From Marthasterias glacialis (lineage: Eukaryota > Echinodermata > Asteroidea > Forcipulatida > Asteriidae), in assembly GCA_911728455.2 (NCBI GenBank), contig OU452238.1, positions 10,113,065 through 10,177,064 of the forward strand: a stretch of 64,000 bases of DNA. The letters run 5' to 3'. The notes beneath the pieces are model-generated. The model had not been told where the DNA came from and did no database searches. It worked only from the letters and a program-made list of their open reading frames with translations. This document shows positions 10,201-19,690 of this stretch, in pieces. Made by a program: the position numbers and the translations under genes. Numbering within the stretch: the stretch's first letter is position 1; every line of letters starts with the position of its first letter.

Positions 10201-12263
10201 CCACAAAATTACGAAAATAACAATTATATCTTGCAAGTCAGTTATCACGGGCATACTGACGACAGCCTGAATACCATTCCTATGCAGTCAGATAAGATAG
10301 CTAAACAGCAGAAAGCAGATTGTATTAAAGGCAACTTTAGAAAAAGTATTCTTTGTGTGCCGTTGATAAAAATATCTCAGTGTGATACTGTCTCTGTGAA
10401 GATAATGATAAAATGGTGGATAGTGGGGTGCGGGGTATAGTTATGAGCTATCTTACATATACAGCATAAGTTTTGATCTTGACGGCCACATAAAAAGCAA
10501 TAGACCGATTGCGCGACCCGCGTCACGTGACCTATTGTTGGTATTAAAATGTAAACAGACACGACGTTCTCCATAGGAAAGTGCGGTACGGTACATGATG
10601 ATTAGTGCATTTGTTTATTCGATTGACGCTTTTTTGTCCTCAAAATCTGTGAGAATTATTCCAGATTTTGTACCAGAGACCTTCGAGTGGCTGAATAAAG
10701 CCAGTAAGGACAGTTCCAGCAAGTCTTGGAAATTGTACAAGTGACGTATAGAAATATGCACGATATGTACTAGTGCACGACGGAACGTTTGGGCCAGACG
10801 ACCGCGATCACACACTTTTCAACATAAGAATTTCCAAGTTTTGAAGCTGAATCCTCCAATAAAATTGCTTTCCCAAATTGTGTGATTCCTTTGCCTATTT
10901 GAAATTTCGCAAGGCTAGGTATAATGTTCACTTTTCCAACGTAATTTTTTTCCAGTAATTTTGGCCTACATTGCAAACAAAATAACAGGCAGGTGACTAC
11001 ATAGTCGTCCGACGCCGGTAGTGCATAGCTCAAAATAAACCTCTTTTGTAGTAGAATACTGGTAGTTAATGAAACAACAATGTGATCAATATCAATGTCA
11101 CAACATACAACTTTAATAAAAATGGCTTAGTAACTGCGTTACTATTACCAAAAGCTGAATTTTGGTGTGACTCTGTCGGTCACGGCATGTTTTTGCAAGT
11201 AGTTTGCCATCAGCTCAGATGATGTAGTACACACAATAGGTCACGTGATGACATGTAAACATTGGTCGCGCAATCGGTCTATTCCTGCGTGCGCAGCTAC
11301 ATGTGGACGGCATGAAGCCCCCTTGGTTATCGAGCGCCCTCTGTTGACGCCAATGAAAAACGAATTATTTCACGGAACGGTTTTTCTAATGTTTTCTTCG
11401 TACCTTCTTTTTGAACAATAATTACTATGCCTCCCAACAGGGGTGGGCGAGACAAGGTTTGGGAGTTGGCTATGATAAGTCAATGAATATTCAGGATTAA
11501 AAGTGCAATGCTAACAAACCTGAAAATATAATATTAGCAATACATCCACTCCCTTCTAAGAGTGTTTTAAAACTATGATAATTAAATATGTAAATAGTGT
11601 TTATTTTAACCCGAGTTGTAATTCAATCTTATTTCATCTTCTGCAGTCTCGTACATTATGGCCATACCAGCCTCCATCTTCGTAGAAGCAGAGAGTCACT
11701 TCTATTACACAGGTGAGAAATACTTCTGCTTCGAAGCATTCAGCACGCCAACCAAGCAAGCTGTGTATTACACATATGTTCTCGTCTGCACCTACATCTT
11801 ACCTCTGTTTGTGATTTGCGGATGTTATTCTCTTCTTCTTCGAGCCACGTGGACGAGGCATCACCCCTCGGCACAAAACAGTCAAAGAACACGTCAAAAT
11901 CTTCTCCAGAAGAGACGAATGACACGCATGGTTCTCGTGGTGGTGTGTCTTTTCTTTGTGTGTTGGTTACCAACGCACGTTTTCAACTGCTGGGAACGCT
12001 ACAGTACCCACGATTTCCCTTACGATAGTGACGCGGTGTACTACGCCCGAATTCTAGCAGTAACGCTGGCCTATTCAAATTCATGCCTTAATCCGTTTGT
12101 GTATGCCTTCATGGGAAATAACTTCCGAAGTAGTTTCAAGAAGGCGTTCCCGTTTTGCTTTCGGAGGCGGAATGTCGTGAGAAATACCTTCCGATTAGTG
12201 AACAGATTACGCAGACGGGTGAACGAAGATGGCGGGACCAGGGTGACTGTCCTCGCCGTATAA
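6950..12263 (+). CDS. kisspeptin-receptor-like GPCR, gene 1 (three coding exons, 362 aa)
   Basis: A plasma-membrane peptide-hormone receptor of the rhodopsin class. Exons 6950-7285, 9406-9541 and 11647-12263 join in frame (336+136+617 nt, stop TAA) with GT..AG introns. Seen: N-glycosylation site NDT near residue 13; TM1 about 33-59; TM2 with NLALTD (Asp78); Cys104 and ECL2 Cys185 for the canonical disulfide; DRY 128-130; TM5 Pro210 and Tyr218; CWLP 263-266; NPFVY 306-310; a basic tail with a possible palmitoylation site at Cys328. The TM3 string ATCMTLTIMSADRY resembles kisspeptin receptors more than galanin or allatostatin-A receptors, the nearest alternatives. Odd: the ECL1 tryptophan usual in class A is replaced (LYGYLTEGMC) and the TM1 GN motif reads TN. 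The ligand is not determinable here; kisspeptin-type peptide is an inference. Confidence 0.88.
7342..7476. mobile_element. MITE-like element in gene 1 intron 1
   Basis: A 135-bp element with imperfect terminal inverted repeats of about 23 bp: CCGTTTCTAAAATGGCGGCT at the left and, from the right on the other strand, CCGTTTCCGAATAAGTGGCT. A related copy lies at 13891-14006, sharing AAAATGGCGGCTGC, a TTGCCAAGGGCA/TTAAGGGCA core and AGCCACT.ATTCGGA at the end. Confidence 0.6.
7740..9030. mobile_element. terminal-inverted-repeat element with CGACGGCACGACG subterminal repeats
   Basis: The left arm (about 7751-7860) and right arm (about 8870-9020) are inverted copies. For example CCTATGGTATGGTGTTATAA (from 7765) corresponds, on the other strand, to the block ending near 9009 (ATGTATGGTGTTCTGAAGAC). 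Both arms carry clustered short repeats of CGACGGCACGACG or its complement, far more GC-rich than the surroundings. The interior (7870-8860) is AT-rich and has no recognisable transposase, so the element is probably non-autonomous. Exact ends and the target duplication were not determined. It occupies most of gene 1 intron 1. Confidence 0.5.
9100..9119 (+). repeat. 20-base G homopolymer
   Basis: An uninterrupted run of 20 G in gene 1 intron 1, about 290 bp upstream of exon 2. It could form a quadruplex in the nascent transcript, and its length is likely to be unreliable in any assembly. Confidence 0.95.
9406..9541 (+). CDS. gene 1 coding exon 2 (TM3-TM4)
   Basis: 136 nt starting after the acceptor CCCCCAG and ending before GTAAGT; enters in phase 0 and leaves in phase 1. 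It encodes ASVHATC..MSADRYFAIVYP through the second intracellular loop to LSVWI of TM4. The size and both phases match exon 2 of gene 2 exactly. Confidence 0.88.
9571..9707. repeat. 137-bp near-perfect palindrome just after the exon 2 donor
   Basis: The left arm (TGTTGCCTGCTGTGATGTGG..., then GTCCATGCTGTTTTGGACAC) is mirrored by the right arm (GTGTCCAAAACAGCATGGAC... to ACAACA). The GC-rich centre is GGCACCCGAGGCGAAGCCG. The arms differ by only a few bases and small indels. It starts 30 bp after the 5' splice site of gene 1 intron 2. Confidence 0.85.
9704..10192. repeat. outer inverted repeat flanking the palindrome region
   Basis: Positions about 9707-9735 (CAATTGTTTTGTTATACCAT) match the complement of about 10165-10192 (ATGGTATAACAAAATTGTTT). 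Together with the adjacent palindrome this suggests a foldback-type element. Between the arms lie two copies of a roughly 55-bp segment beginning TCAATGGGGACGATGAAAT, at 9921 and 10026, spaced 105 bp. Confidence 0.5.
10499..11283. mobile_element. 785-bp terminal-inverted-repeat DNA element, TA target site
   Basis: The left end AATAGACCGATTGCGCGACC is exactly repeated in inverse at the right end (GGTCGCGCAATCGGTCTATT). The next blocks, GTCACGTGACCTATTG on the left and its complement with a small offset on the right, are also inverted. If the terminus is GACCGATTGCGCG, both flanks are TA, as in Tc1/mariner-type insertions. Short frames inside do not resemble any transposase I know, so it is called non-autonomous. 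It sits in gene 1 intron 2. Confidence 0.75.
11647..12263 (+). CDS. gene 1 coding exon 3 (TM4 end to C-terminus)
   Basis: 617 nt after the acceptor TTCATCTTCTGCAG. It completes the split codon (C|TC) and encodes the end of TM4, ECL2 with Cys185, TM5, the third intracellular loop (LLQKRRMTR), TM6 (CWLP), TM7 (NPFVY) and a basic tail ending LAV before TAA. An AATAAA at 13278-13283 is the nearest canonical polyadenylation hexamer I noticed, about 1 kb downstream, so the 3' end is uncertain. Confidence 0.88.
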
Positions 12264-12568
12264 GGGAACCAAGGGATTACCTTCAACAAGTAATTACATT
12301 CCTGTAACGCAAAACAACAATAGTAGGCCTAATACGCAGTAGCGCTTTATTACACCTGTCTTCTGAAAGCCCTCACTTTTCCATGATAGATATAAATAAT
12401 ACAGACTGCAGCTTTTGGATGAATTATGAGACCAATGTTCATAGTTTCCAAGGTGATGCGATACCATCTTCAGCCAACCATGCCAAATCCCTTCTCTCAA
12501 CGATGTATAAGTATTTGGTTCTGACGCAACGTACGGGACCAACAGCTTTCCGAAGGACGAAACGATTA
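12264..12568. other. 3' flank / probable 3' UTR of gene 1
   Basis: No coding signal or repeat recognised; probably transcribed 3' UTR of gene 1. Confidence 0.35.
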
Positions 12569-12690
12569 TCAGATTATTAAGCGTCTTGCTCGATCAAGGA
12601 CACAAGCAATATTACCTGGACTCGAACCATAGACTCTGACAACCCAAACAAGTTAGTCTGGTGAGAGAGCAAGACCACTCTAAATCAGTA
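12569..12690 (-). mobile_element. tRNA-derived SINE fragment (GAGCAAGAC-tail family)
   Basis: On the minus strand there is an excellent B box (GGTTCGAGTCC) followed by the family tail (TGTGTCCTTGATCGAGCAAG, then ACGCTTAAT). It aligns with the better-preserved copy at 13630-13765 and with the one at 60830-60985. The tRNA 5' half is eroded. Confidence 0.6.
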
Positions 12691-13289
12691 ACATCGTTTC
12701 TACCATGAAGATACAAAAAGGAGCGCCGAGGTTCTATCCTCGCATTATTAATAGTTTGAAACCAAACTCGATCGCTACTCTTGTGATTATTGAATACAAA
12801 ACAAAAAATACATACAATGAGTTATTGGTTGTCGGTTCATGAATGTGTATAGTTTAGGGGTCCTGTGTACAAAGTAACAAATTTAACAATGAGTTGTATT
12901 GTAAAAACATAACGGGATACTATAAGCTTAGTGAAGTACAAAATGATAAATGGTGTACACTCGGCAAAAGACCCATGTGCTGAAGACGTCACGCATTGTT
13001 TACAAGTGCGCCTTCTTATGGTGGGGACCAGGGAATGAGTGGGGCTACGAATTCGAAGCTCCCATAGGAAAATACTAAATGTAAACGAAGTGTTACGTCA
13101 TCAGTACAGGGGCCAATAGGGCCAAGACACTTTCAAATTCTAATCGAAATGAAATTCTTTTGTTAATCTGGAAAGATTTAGATTCATGTCTCAACATAAT
13201 ATAACTTTGGACTTAAGCTGCATGAAATTTCGGTTGAGTTGTATTGGCCTTTATAACCATTGTTTATCCTGGTACAGAATAAAATGAAC
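12691..13289. other. intergenic, nothing recognised
   Basis: AT-rich spacer of 600 bp without a recognisable exon or repeat, apart from the AATAAA at 13278-13283. Confidence 0.4.
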
Positions 13290-13860
13290 CAAACTATAGG
13301 GAAAGAGGGGAAGAGGCAGTCATGTTTGTCTTGCAACGGATTCATGTACCCCTCCTTGTTTATAGCAGTGCTGTGAAGCGACTTGCGTTTATATCTCGCT
13401 ATGTCTTGTTTCTGCGCATTTAAAAAAATGTTTTATGCAATTTGCCCATCACAAGGCCCTAAGGCCACTCGAGTTGTGAGCTACTTTTCGAAGGGATAGA
13501 AACCTGCCCCAGTGCGCAGAAACAAGACATGGAGAGATATAAACGCAAGTCTCTTCACAGCACAGCTAGGAACAGGGAAGGGTAAATGAATCCGTCGCGA
13601 GCCAAACATAACAGCCTCTTCCCCTATTTAAAGCAATTAAAGTTAAGTGTCTTGCTCAAGGACACAAGTGTCACGACCGGGATTCGAACCCACATGAGTC
13701 CGGATGACTCGGTCAAAATATTAACTTGAGTCCGATGCACTAAACCGTTCGGCCACGACACGCATCGGGGCAGGTTTCTATCCCTTCAAAAAAATAGCCC
13801 ACACCTCGAGTGGCCTTTGGGCCTTGTGATGGGCGAACTGCATTTAAAATAAACAAATAA
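13290..13860. mobile_element. composite nested SINE / inverted-repeat block
   Basis: Three related pieces are visible. Positions about 13300-13428 are inverted relative to about 13505-13625 (shared strings TGCGCAGAAACAAGACAT, GATATAAACGCAAG, AATGAATCCGT). Positions about 13437-13510 are inverted relative to about 13763-13838 (AAGGGATAGAAACCTGCCCC, GGCCACTCGAG). Between 13630 and 13765 lies a tRNA-Leu-like SINE head on the minus strand: GTGTCGTGGCCGAACGGTTT as A-box region, GGGTTCGAATCC as B box, then the tail CCTTGAGCAAGACACTTAA. One arm's sequence recurs at 44229-44340. The best reading is two copies of one SINE inserted head to head, one inside the other. Confidence 0.6.
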
Positions 13861-13890
13861 ATACATACATTTAAGAACAAAAAAGAGGCG

Positions 13891-14006
13891 GTGTTCAAAA
13901 TGGCGGCTGCGTCTGTTGCTAAGGATGTTGCCAAGGGCAGCCTGAGCTTTAAGCAATATGAGGTGGTGATCCAGCAGCGGGCGTGGCCGTAGCCACTAAT
14001 TCGGAC
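13891..14006. mobile_element. second copy of the GGCGGCTGC MITE-like element
   Basis: Related to 7342-7476 by the shared start (TTCAAAATGGCGGCTGC), the GTTGCCAAGGGCA core and the end (AGCCACTAATTCGGAC). The termini are imperfect inverted repeats. Confidence 0.5.
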
Positions 14007-15771
14007 GAGCTCTGAGGCTCGGAGAGAGACTAGTCTGGTACCTTTTTGTAGAGACAAATTGTCTGTACTGGGGTTTTTGTAACACGGTCGATTTCGAAAG
14101 TGTCAAAGATATATTTATTATAGATTTATATATTTATTTTTGAGTCAACCGGTTCCTTCGGAACCACATATACTCAACAGATATATAAACCACATGTTGT
14201 CACCGCAAATCCTTACTTTATTGTATTCCCACCATGCCAACATTCTTAAGTTTATGTCAAAGGTTTATTCCCGTGTTCTAAAATTTACTACAATTATTTA
14301 ATAGAATTACACCGAAAACGACCTCCAAGGTAAACCATGGTGTACAAATGCTATTAAATATGAAAACTTTTCCTTTGTAAGAGTGTAATGACAAATGTTC
14401 CAGGCATCATTTTAAGGATGCTCACGAACTTATGATTTTTTAATTGTAGAGGACAAGATCACTTTCCAACACCAAATGCTGTACTATATTTTGAAAGGAC
14501 ATAAAGCTCTCTATCTTTTCTGTTTTTAATCTGGTTTCCATGAAATAGGTGCAAGTAAACAGATCTAAGAAATATTAAAAGTTTACTTTAAAGTTTAAAA
14601 CTTACATACTTATTTAGTTGATTTGTTTTATTTAACTGTACAATTTGTGGGTTGGGATTATTGAATTTTTGTATTGCAGTCGTACATTACTTGCCACTGA
14701 TTTGTGAACAAAGCTCATCCGTGTTAGACTTCCTTCGATGAAAGCCAGTTTTATATAATCAAGTGTGACTGTTACTGTATTTTTGCTCTGGTTGCACGCT
14801 TCAATAAAAATGACAGAAAGATATACATGTTTTTAATTAAACAGCGCCGTAACATTTCTGGCTAAACAACGATAAAGAACTGGATGTAATTTCGGCAAAA
14901 GCCTTGGCATTTGAGAGCAAGGCTGCCCATGCAAAACATACACACCGCAGTCAGCATTGCAAGCTAACAGAAAACAGAACAAGATGGCCGAGTAGCTACT
15001 TAAGTAAGCGATTGGATGACACAAAAAGTCTCCACGTGATTGAATATTATTTCCCAACGTAACAAAGCACCACCTTAACCCTATCCGGATGGGGGCACAA
15101 TGGGTCCTCTATCATATTTCTGCCCGTATTTTTCCAATGCTGCAGCCAATCACCACTAAACTTACTAAACTTTCTGACTTTTCCCAATATTTTCTTGGGT
15201 CATATTATAACTGTAAATAAATTATTATCAGGGTTAGCTGTTACCATGGCAACCGCTTGTTTGACCTTGGTCAAACGTTTTAAACATTTATTTGCGATTT
15301 TTTGTCTTTATCAACAAAAAGTGTTGTGTCACGTAATAGTGTTAAATGCAATATTATGGGAATTCGGCAGCCATCTTGGATTTTGTGTTTTCAGCCTCAA
15401 CCTCGTTCCCAGGGGTAATTGATCTCGCCGCGCCATTTCTTTTGGTACCGAAGTCGGCTCGATCATAACATAATGGGAGATTTTAATTAGGCCTGCGGCC
15501 GTTTCACTTGACACGCCGCTCAAACATGGTACTCCACAAAAGAGGCATCATTAATCACAGAGCAACTGATTCATTTGAAATAGGATCGCATCAAAATACT
15601 TGCATTTTGCAACGAGCGTACTCATGTTGATACGCGCGTACTTAGCGCCCCTACAAGCGCCCTGGGGCGCTCAAACGTTTTTAACAAGCGTGAGTGCAAA
15701 GCAGTCAGTTTTGCGAGCCAAAGAGAGTTGTTTTTTGGTTCTTCCCTTCCAGATGTTAGAGACGAGAGGTA
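14007..15771. other. spacer between the two receptor genes, nothing recognised
   Basis: About 1.8 kb of AT-rich sequence. I see no exon, RNA gene or clear repeat. Frames of up to 75 codons here have no recognisable motif. Confidence 0.4.
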
Positions 15772-15942
15772 TAGACCTTATGCACATTACGTCATTTGAG
15801 TAGGGCTGTCGCCTAGAGGTCAAAAGGAGGCTGTTCATTGGCCAATCTTGTGCACCGCGCGTACAATTCTGTGCGTTTCCATTGTTTCATCATCGGTTTA
15901 ACTCTAAGATGGCGGCTGGATGACGTCAATGCATAAGGTCTA
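15772..15942. mobile_element. 171-bp MITE with CRE-like ends, TA target site
   Basis: Terminal inverted repeats are TAGACCTTATGCACATTACG at the left and, from the right on the other strand, TAGACCTTATGCATTGACGT. Counting the outer TA as target duplication, the element proper starts GACCTTATGC. The right terminal repeat contains a perfect TGACGTCA octamer. The interior includes TTCATTGGCCAAT and AAGATGGCGGC. A second copy lies at 27071-27240. Confidence 0.85.
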
Positions 15943-16565
15943 GTGGCACGGTGGACTGCCCATGGTGGCGAGGTTGTTTCAGCCTGTACTTAGGTGTTCA
16001 AACTATATTATATCAAGTCTTTTATCAATGGGTTATTTTAAACATGCTAGTTTCCAACTTTCCAGGCAAACAAAATAACGCAGAATCGTCAACTAGGCCT
16101 CATCATTGCAACCTGGGTACCAAAAGCTGGCGCCAATACGAATTTTAGTAAGAGGAAAAACTAAAAAATACAATCTCCCCCGACATGGGATAATCACACG
16201 ATTATTGCGCCCCCAACGTTGGCCCAGTAACAATAATGTCGTGTTATTGAGTATGTTAAAATAAAGAAGTTCGCAAAGTTTTACAGCATTTAGACAAAAA
16301 AATACGGAAATTATGGAAAAATACGAATTTTTGATAAACATTTGCTTTGTCATCATAGAAGTTGGTGAAATGAAAATGTTTGCGGCAATTTTCATAAAAT
16401 CGGTCGAGAACTCCCTCCTTCCCCCTTCCCTCCCCCTCCGATCCCCGTAAGTCAGAAAAAAAGCCTGGTCCTTGTAGGGTTAACCAGTCTTCAAGAACAT
16501 TTTTATCATGCTCAAAGGGACAGACTGAGCAATGGACAGATACGAGTTCGTGTATAATAATAATC
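15943..16565. other. spacer, nothing recognised
   Basis: No gene seen. A pyrimidine-rich tract occurs at about 16408-16446. Confidence 0.4.
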
Positions 16566-17545
16566 ATTGAAGTAGTCACGTTTGTTGTTGACCGTTATGT
16601 CCAAACCCCTGGCGTCCAAACCCCTGGTGCCCGACTAACCGTATGTCCGACACATTATGTCTGACCCATTGTGTCTAACAAAACATTACGTCCGACCCTT
16701 CGGTCTAACAAAACATTATGTCTGACCCGTCTTGTCTAACAAAACATTATGTCTGACCCATTGTGTTTAGCAAAACATTATGCCCGACCCTTCGGTCTAA
16801 CAAAACATTATGACCGAAGGGTCGGTCTAACAAAACATTATGTCTGACCCATTGTGTCTAACAAAACATTATGTCTGACCCATTGTGCCTAACAAAAAAA
16901 AGGGTCCGACCCATCGGTCTAACAAAACATTATGTCCGACCCATCGGTCTAACAAAACATTATGTCTGACCCATTGTGTCTAACAAAACATTATGTCTGA
17001 CCCATCGGTCGAACAAAACATTATGTCTGACCCATTGTGTCTGACATAACATTATGTCCGACCCTTTGTGTCTAACAAAACGTTATGTCTGACCCTTTGT
17101 GTCTAACAAAACGTTATGTCTGACCCATTGTGTCTAACAAAACGTTATGTCCGACCCTTTGTGTCTGACAAATCGTTATGTCTGACCCTTTGTGTCTAAC
17201 AAAACATTATGTCTGACCCTTTGTGTCTAACAAAACGTTATGTCCGACCCTTTGTGTCTAACAAAACGTTATGTCTGACCCTTTGTGTCTGACAAATCGT
17301 TATGTCTGACCCTTTGTGTCTAACAAAACGTTATGTCTGACCCATTGTGTCTGACATAACATTATGTCTGACCCTTTGTGTCTAACAAAACGTTATGTCC
17401 GACCCTTTGTGTCTAACAAAACGTTATGTCTGACCCTTTGTGTCTGACAAATCGTTATGTCTGACCCTTTGTGTCTAACAAAACATTATGTCCGACCCTT
17501 TGTGTCTAACAAATCGTTATGTCTGACCCTTTGTGTCCGAGTTGG
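16566..17545 (+). repeat. roughly 31-bp minisatellite, about 29 copies (GTCTGACCC family)
   Basis: The unit reads AACAAAACATTATGTCTGAC followed by CCATTGTGTCT. Variants include TTCGGTCT, CGTTATGTCC, and GACAAATCG, which marks every fourth or fifth unit near 17166, 17290 and 17442. The left border is a degenerate version (GTTATGTCCAAACCCCTGG) from about 16595. The same motif occurs at four other loci in the window. Confidence 0.92.
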
Positions 17546-19414
17546 AAACACTGGTCCACATCTTCAAATGATGTTATTCTCGACTGCAGATGACACAAGA
17601 GCAACTGCTTTCAACCACACGTGGTGCTGTATGAGTGAGTGGTCAGGCCTACTTCATGCCCAATTTACTGCGTAACTGAGGTTTCTCGCGTAAGCAGTTC
17701 GTTAAAAGGGACCCGTTTAAAGATACTAAGTCCAGTTTTTGGTCGACTTGAACCCCAAATTTAGATTTCAATTTGTGTAAATGGCTATTTTTTTTTTATA
17801 GATTTAAGAAAGTTATAAGCTTCCATTTACTGTATTGCACGTAAAAATCCGTCCATGATAAGCGATAGTTAATTAAAAACTTAAATGAATTATTGTCGGG
17901 ATAGCGACCTTTATATCTCACGTTCATCAACCACGTACAACAATTTTGCATGTTACATGTATTTTGTGCATTGTCCGTGGTATATACGAACATGTTTGTA
18001 TCTTTTTTTCATTTTGAAACAGCATCATCTGTCAAAATTCGTTCAGAGACAATTTTTTATAAAAACACAAATTCTTTCGGCGAAAATCAGGCAACTTTAA
18101 AGTGAAATAATATTATTTGGAATCCTCCTCACGTTCTAGCAATGTGCTTGGGACTTAAGAGAGTCACTCATGTTTGATGACGCGTGACTTTGCACGGTCT
18201 AAAACAAGAGATAGGGATGACCATGTTGGGGTTAAACATTAGATATACACTATTAAGCGAGCACTATAGAAAACAACTTAGCCATTGCAAGCTATTATAG
18301 TTATTCACTTAGTATTTAATAAACATCAAATCTTAAATCTGTTACTTAACCTGCTTTCATTATTTGTATTGTTGTCTCCTTACATGATAATCTCAAAATG
18401 CGCCCTCTTGTCAGCTGAATATATTATTGTGTTTTGTTCGTCCATCTTTCAGCAATCTCTCATTCACATCAACGTAACCAAAAGAGGCTGAAATGAAAGA
18501 CGGTAAGATCCATTTATATGAAATGAGAACTAGTACCACTCTTAACGGTTTATACAAAGCTACAAGACAATATAACGATGATAAATGTCAGTTTCCTTGC
18601 GGCAGAGGGCAACCATCTTGATTTCAACCACACACAAATACTGGATACCTAGACTCTGGATTGCAGCAGACTTACCAGTTAAATCCACGGTTTTCGGAAA
18701 TGTTCACATGCTCAGAACTGCGCAAACAATGGGAATTTACCCGTGTCTGCGCTCTCAAGTTTCCCTTTGAGTACAATCCTCCTGTTATAAATGGGAGCAC
18801 ATTTATCGTATTGAAATAATGACAACTATCCAAGCTTTTCACTTAATTGTTTGTATATTCACTAATAATTTCGACAAAAAAACCCCCCAAAAACAAACAA
18901 ACGTTTATAACAAAAATTGCACTCACTGTAAACAACAATTTCCACCTTATCAATGAAATACACGACATCAAAAATAACTTCTTGAAACATCGAAGTGTTC
19001 ATTAGAATGCCATTATTTTTAAGTAATATATAACATAAATTAGTCTCAATTATTATTTACAAAATAAAGTTTTGTAATTAAGTAAAATAGTTTTGCTTCG
19101 TCCTCTTTTGAGATACCGGTATATAATATTTTAATATTCTATCTAATAGCTAGAGTTAGTGATTTTCATTCTCTTGCCTCCTCTCAGTTATATCACAAAC
19201 ATCATGAACAGAGTTTGGACCTCAAGGAAACCTCAAACAGTTCAAGCAGAAAGTGTTTTCCAGTGAAAAAAAGGCAAGTGATATGGTTTATTTGTGAATA
19301 GTTTCCCACTGTAATTTCGGTAAAAACATTTTACGCAAGCAACTCTTTTCCATTTTGTCCAGGACATCATATTTTTTACATGACCTGATCAGGTTTGTCA
19401 TATTTGCTATCTAT
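17546..19414. other. spacer, nothing recognised
   Basis: About 1.9 kb of AT-rich sequence with only short frames lacking recognisable motifs. Confidence 0.4.
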
Positions 19415-19690
19415 CGTTAATGCGATATCACATTCCTCTCAGCAGATAGGGTCAATTTCATTTAGCAAGATTGGGTCAGTGGCTTACACAACTTAAGAAG
19501 AATCTGGGCAGTTTGAGACGAAATGACTTGCTCTGATTTGTAACTTTCTCTTTCGTTATAGCGATATCAAATTTCGCTTAATAGCAGTTGGCTCGATTTC
19601 ATTTGGCAAGATATAGGTCAGCGGATTACACAACTTCAGACGACTCCCAGCAAATTGTGGTATGTTCTATTTTATCTTGCAAACTAATTA
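19415..19690 (+). repeat. old tandem duplication, unit about 139 bp
   Basis: GCGATATCA at 19422 and at 19561 starts two diverged copies sharing, in order, TCATTTAGCAAGAT/TCATTTGGCAAGAT, GGTCAG.GG.TTACACAACTT and CAG.AAATT-like ends. Confidence 0.6.

Noticed and set aside
10615-11033. Minus-strand frames of 66 and 87 codons inside the 785-bp TIR element as transposase remains
   Set aside because: No DDE, zinc-finger or THAP motif is visible and the element is too short; treated as non-coding interior.
13630-13765. tRNA-Leu gene
   Set aside because: Leu-like head with intact B box, but irregular arms and a SINE tail repeated at 12569 and 60830.
16566-17545. CRISPR array
   Set aside because: Units are contiguous variants with no unique spacers, there are no cas genes, and the host is a eukaryote.
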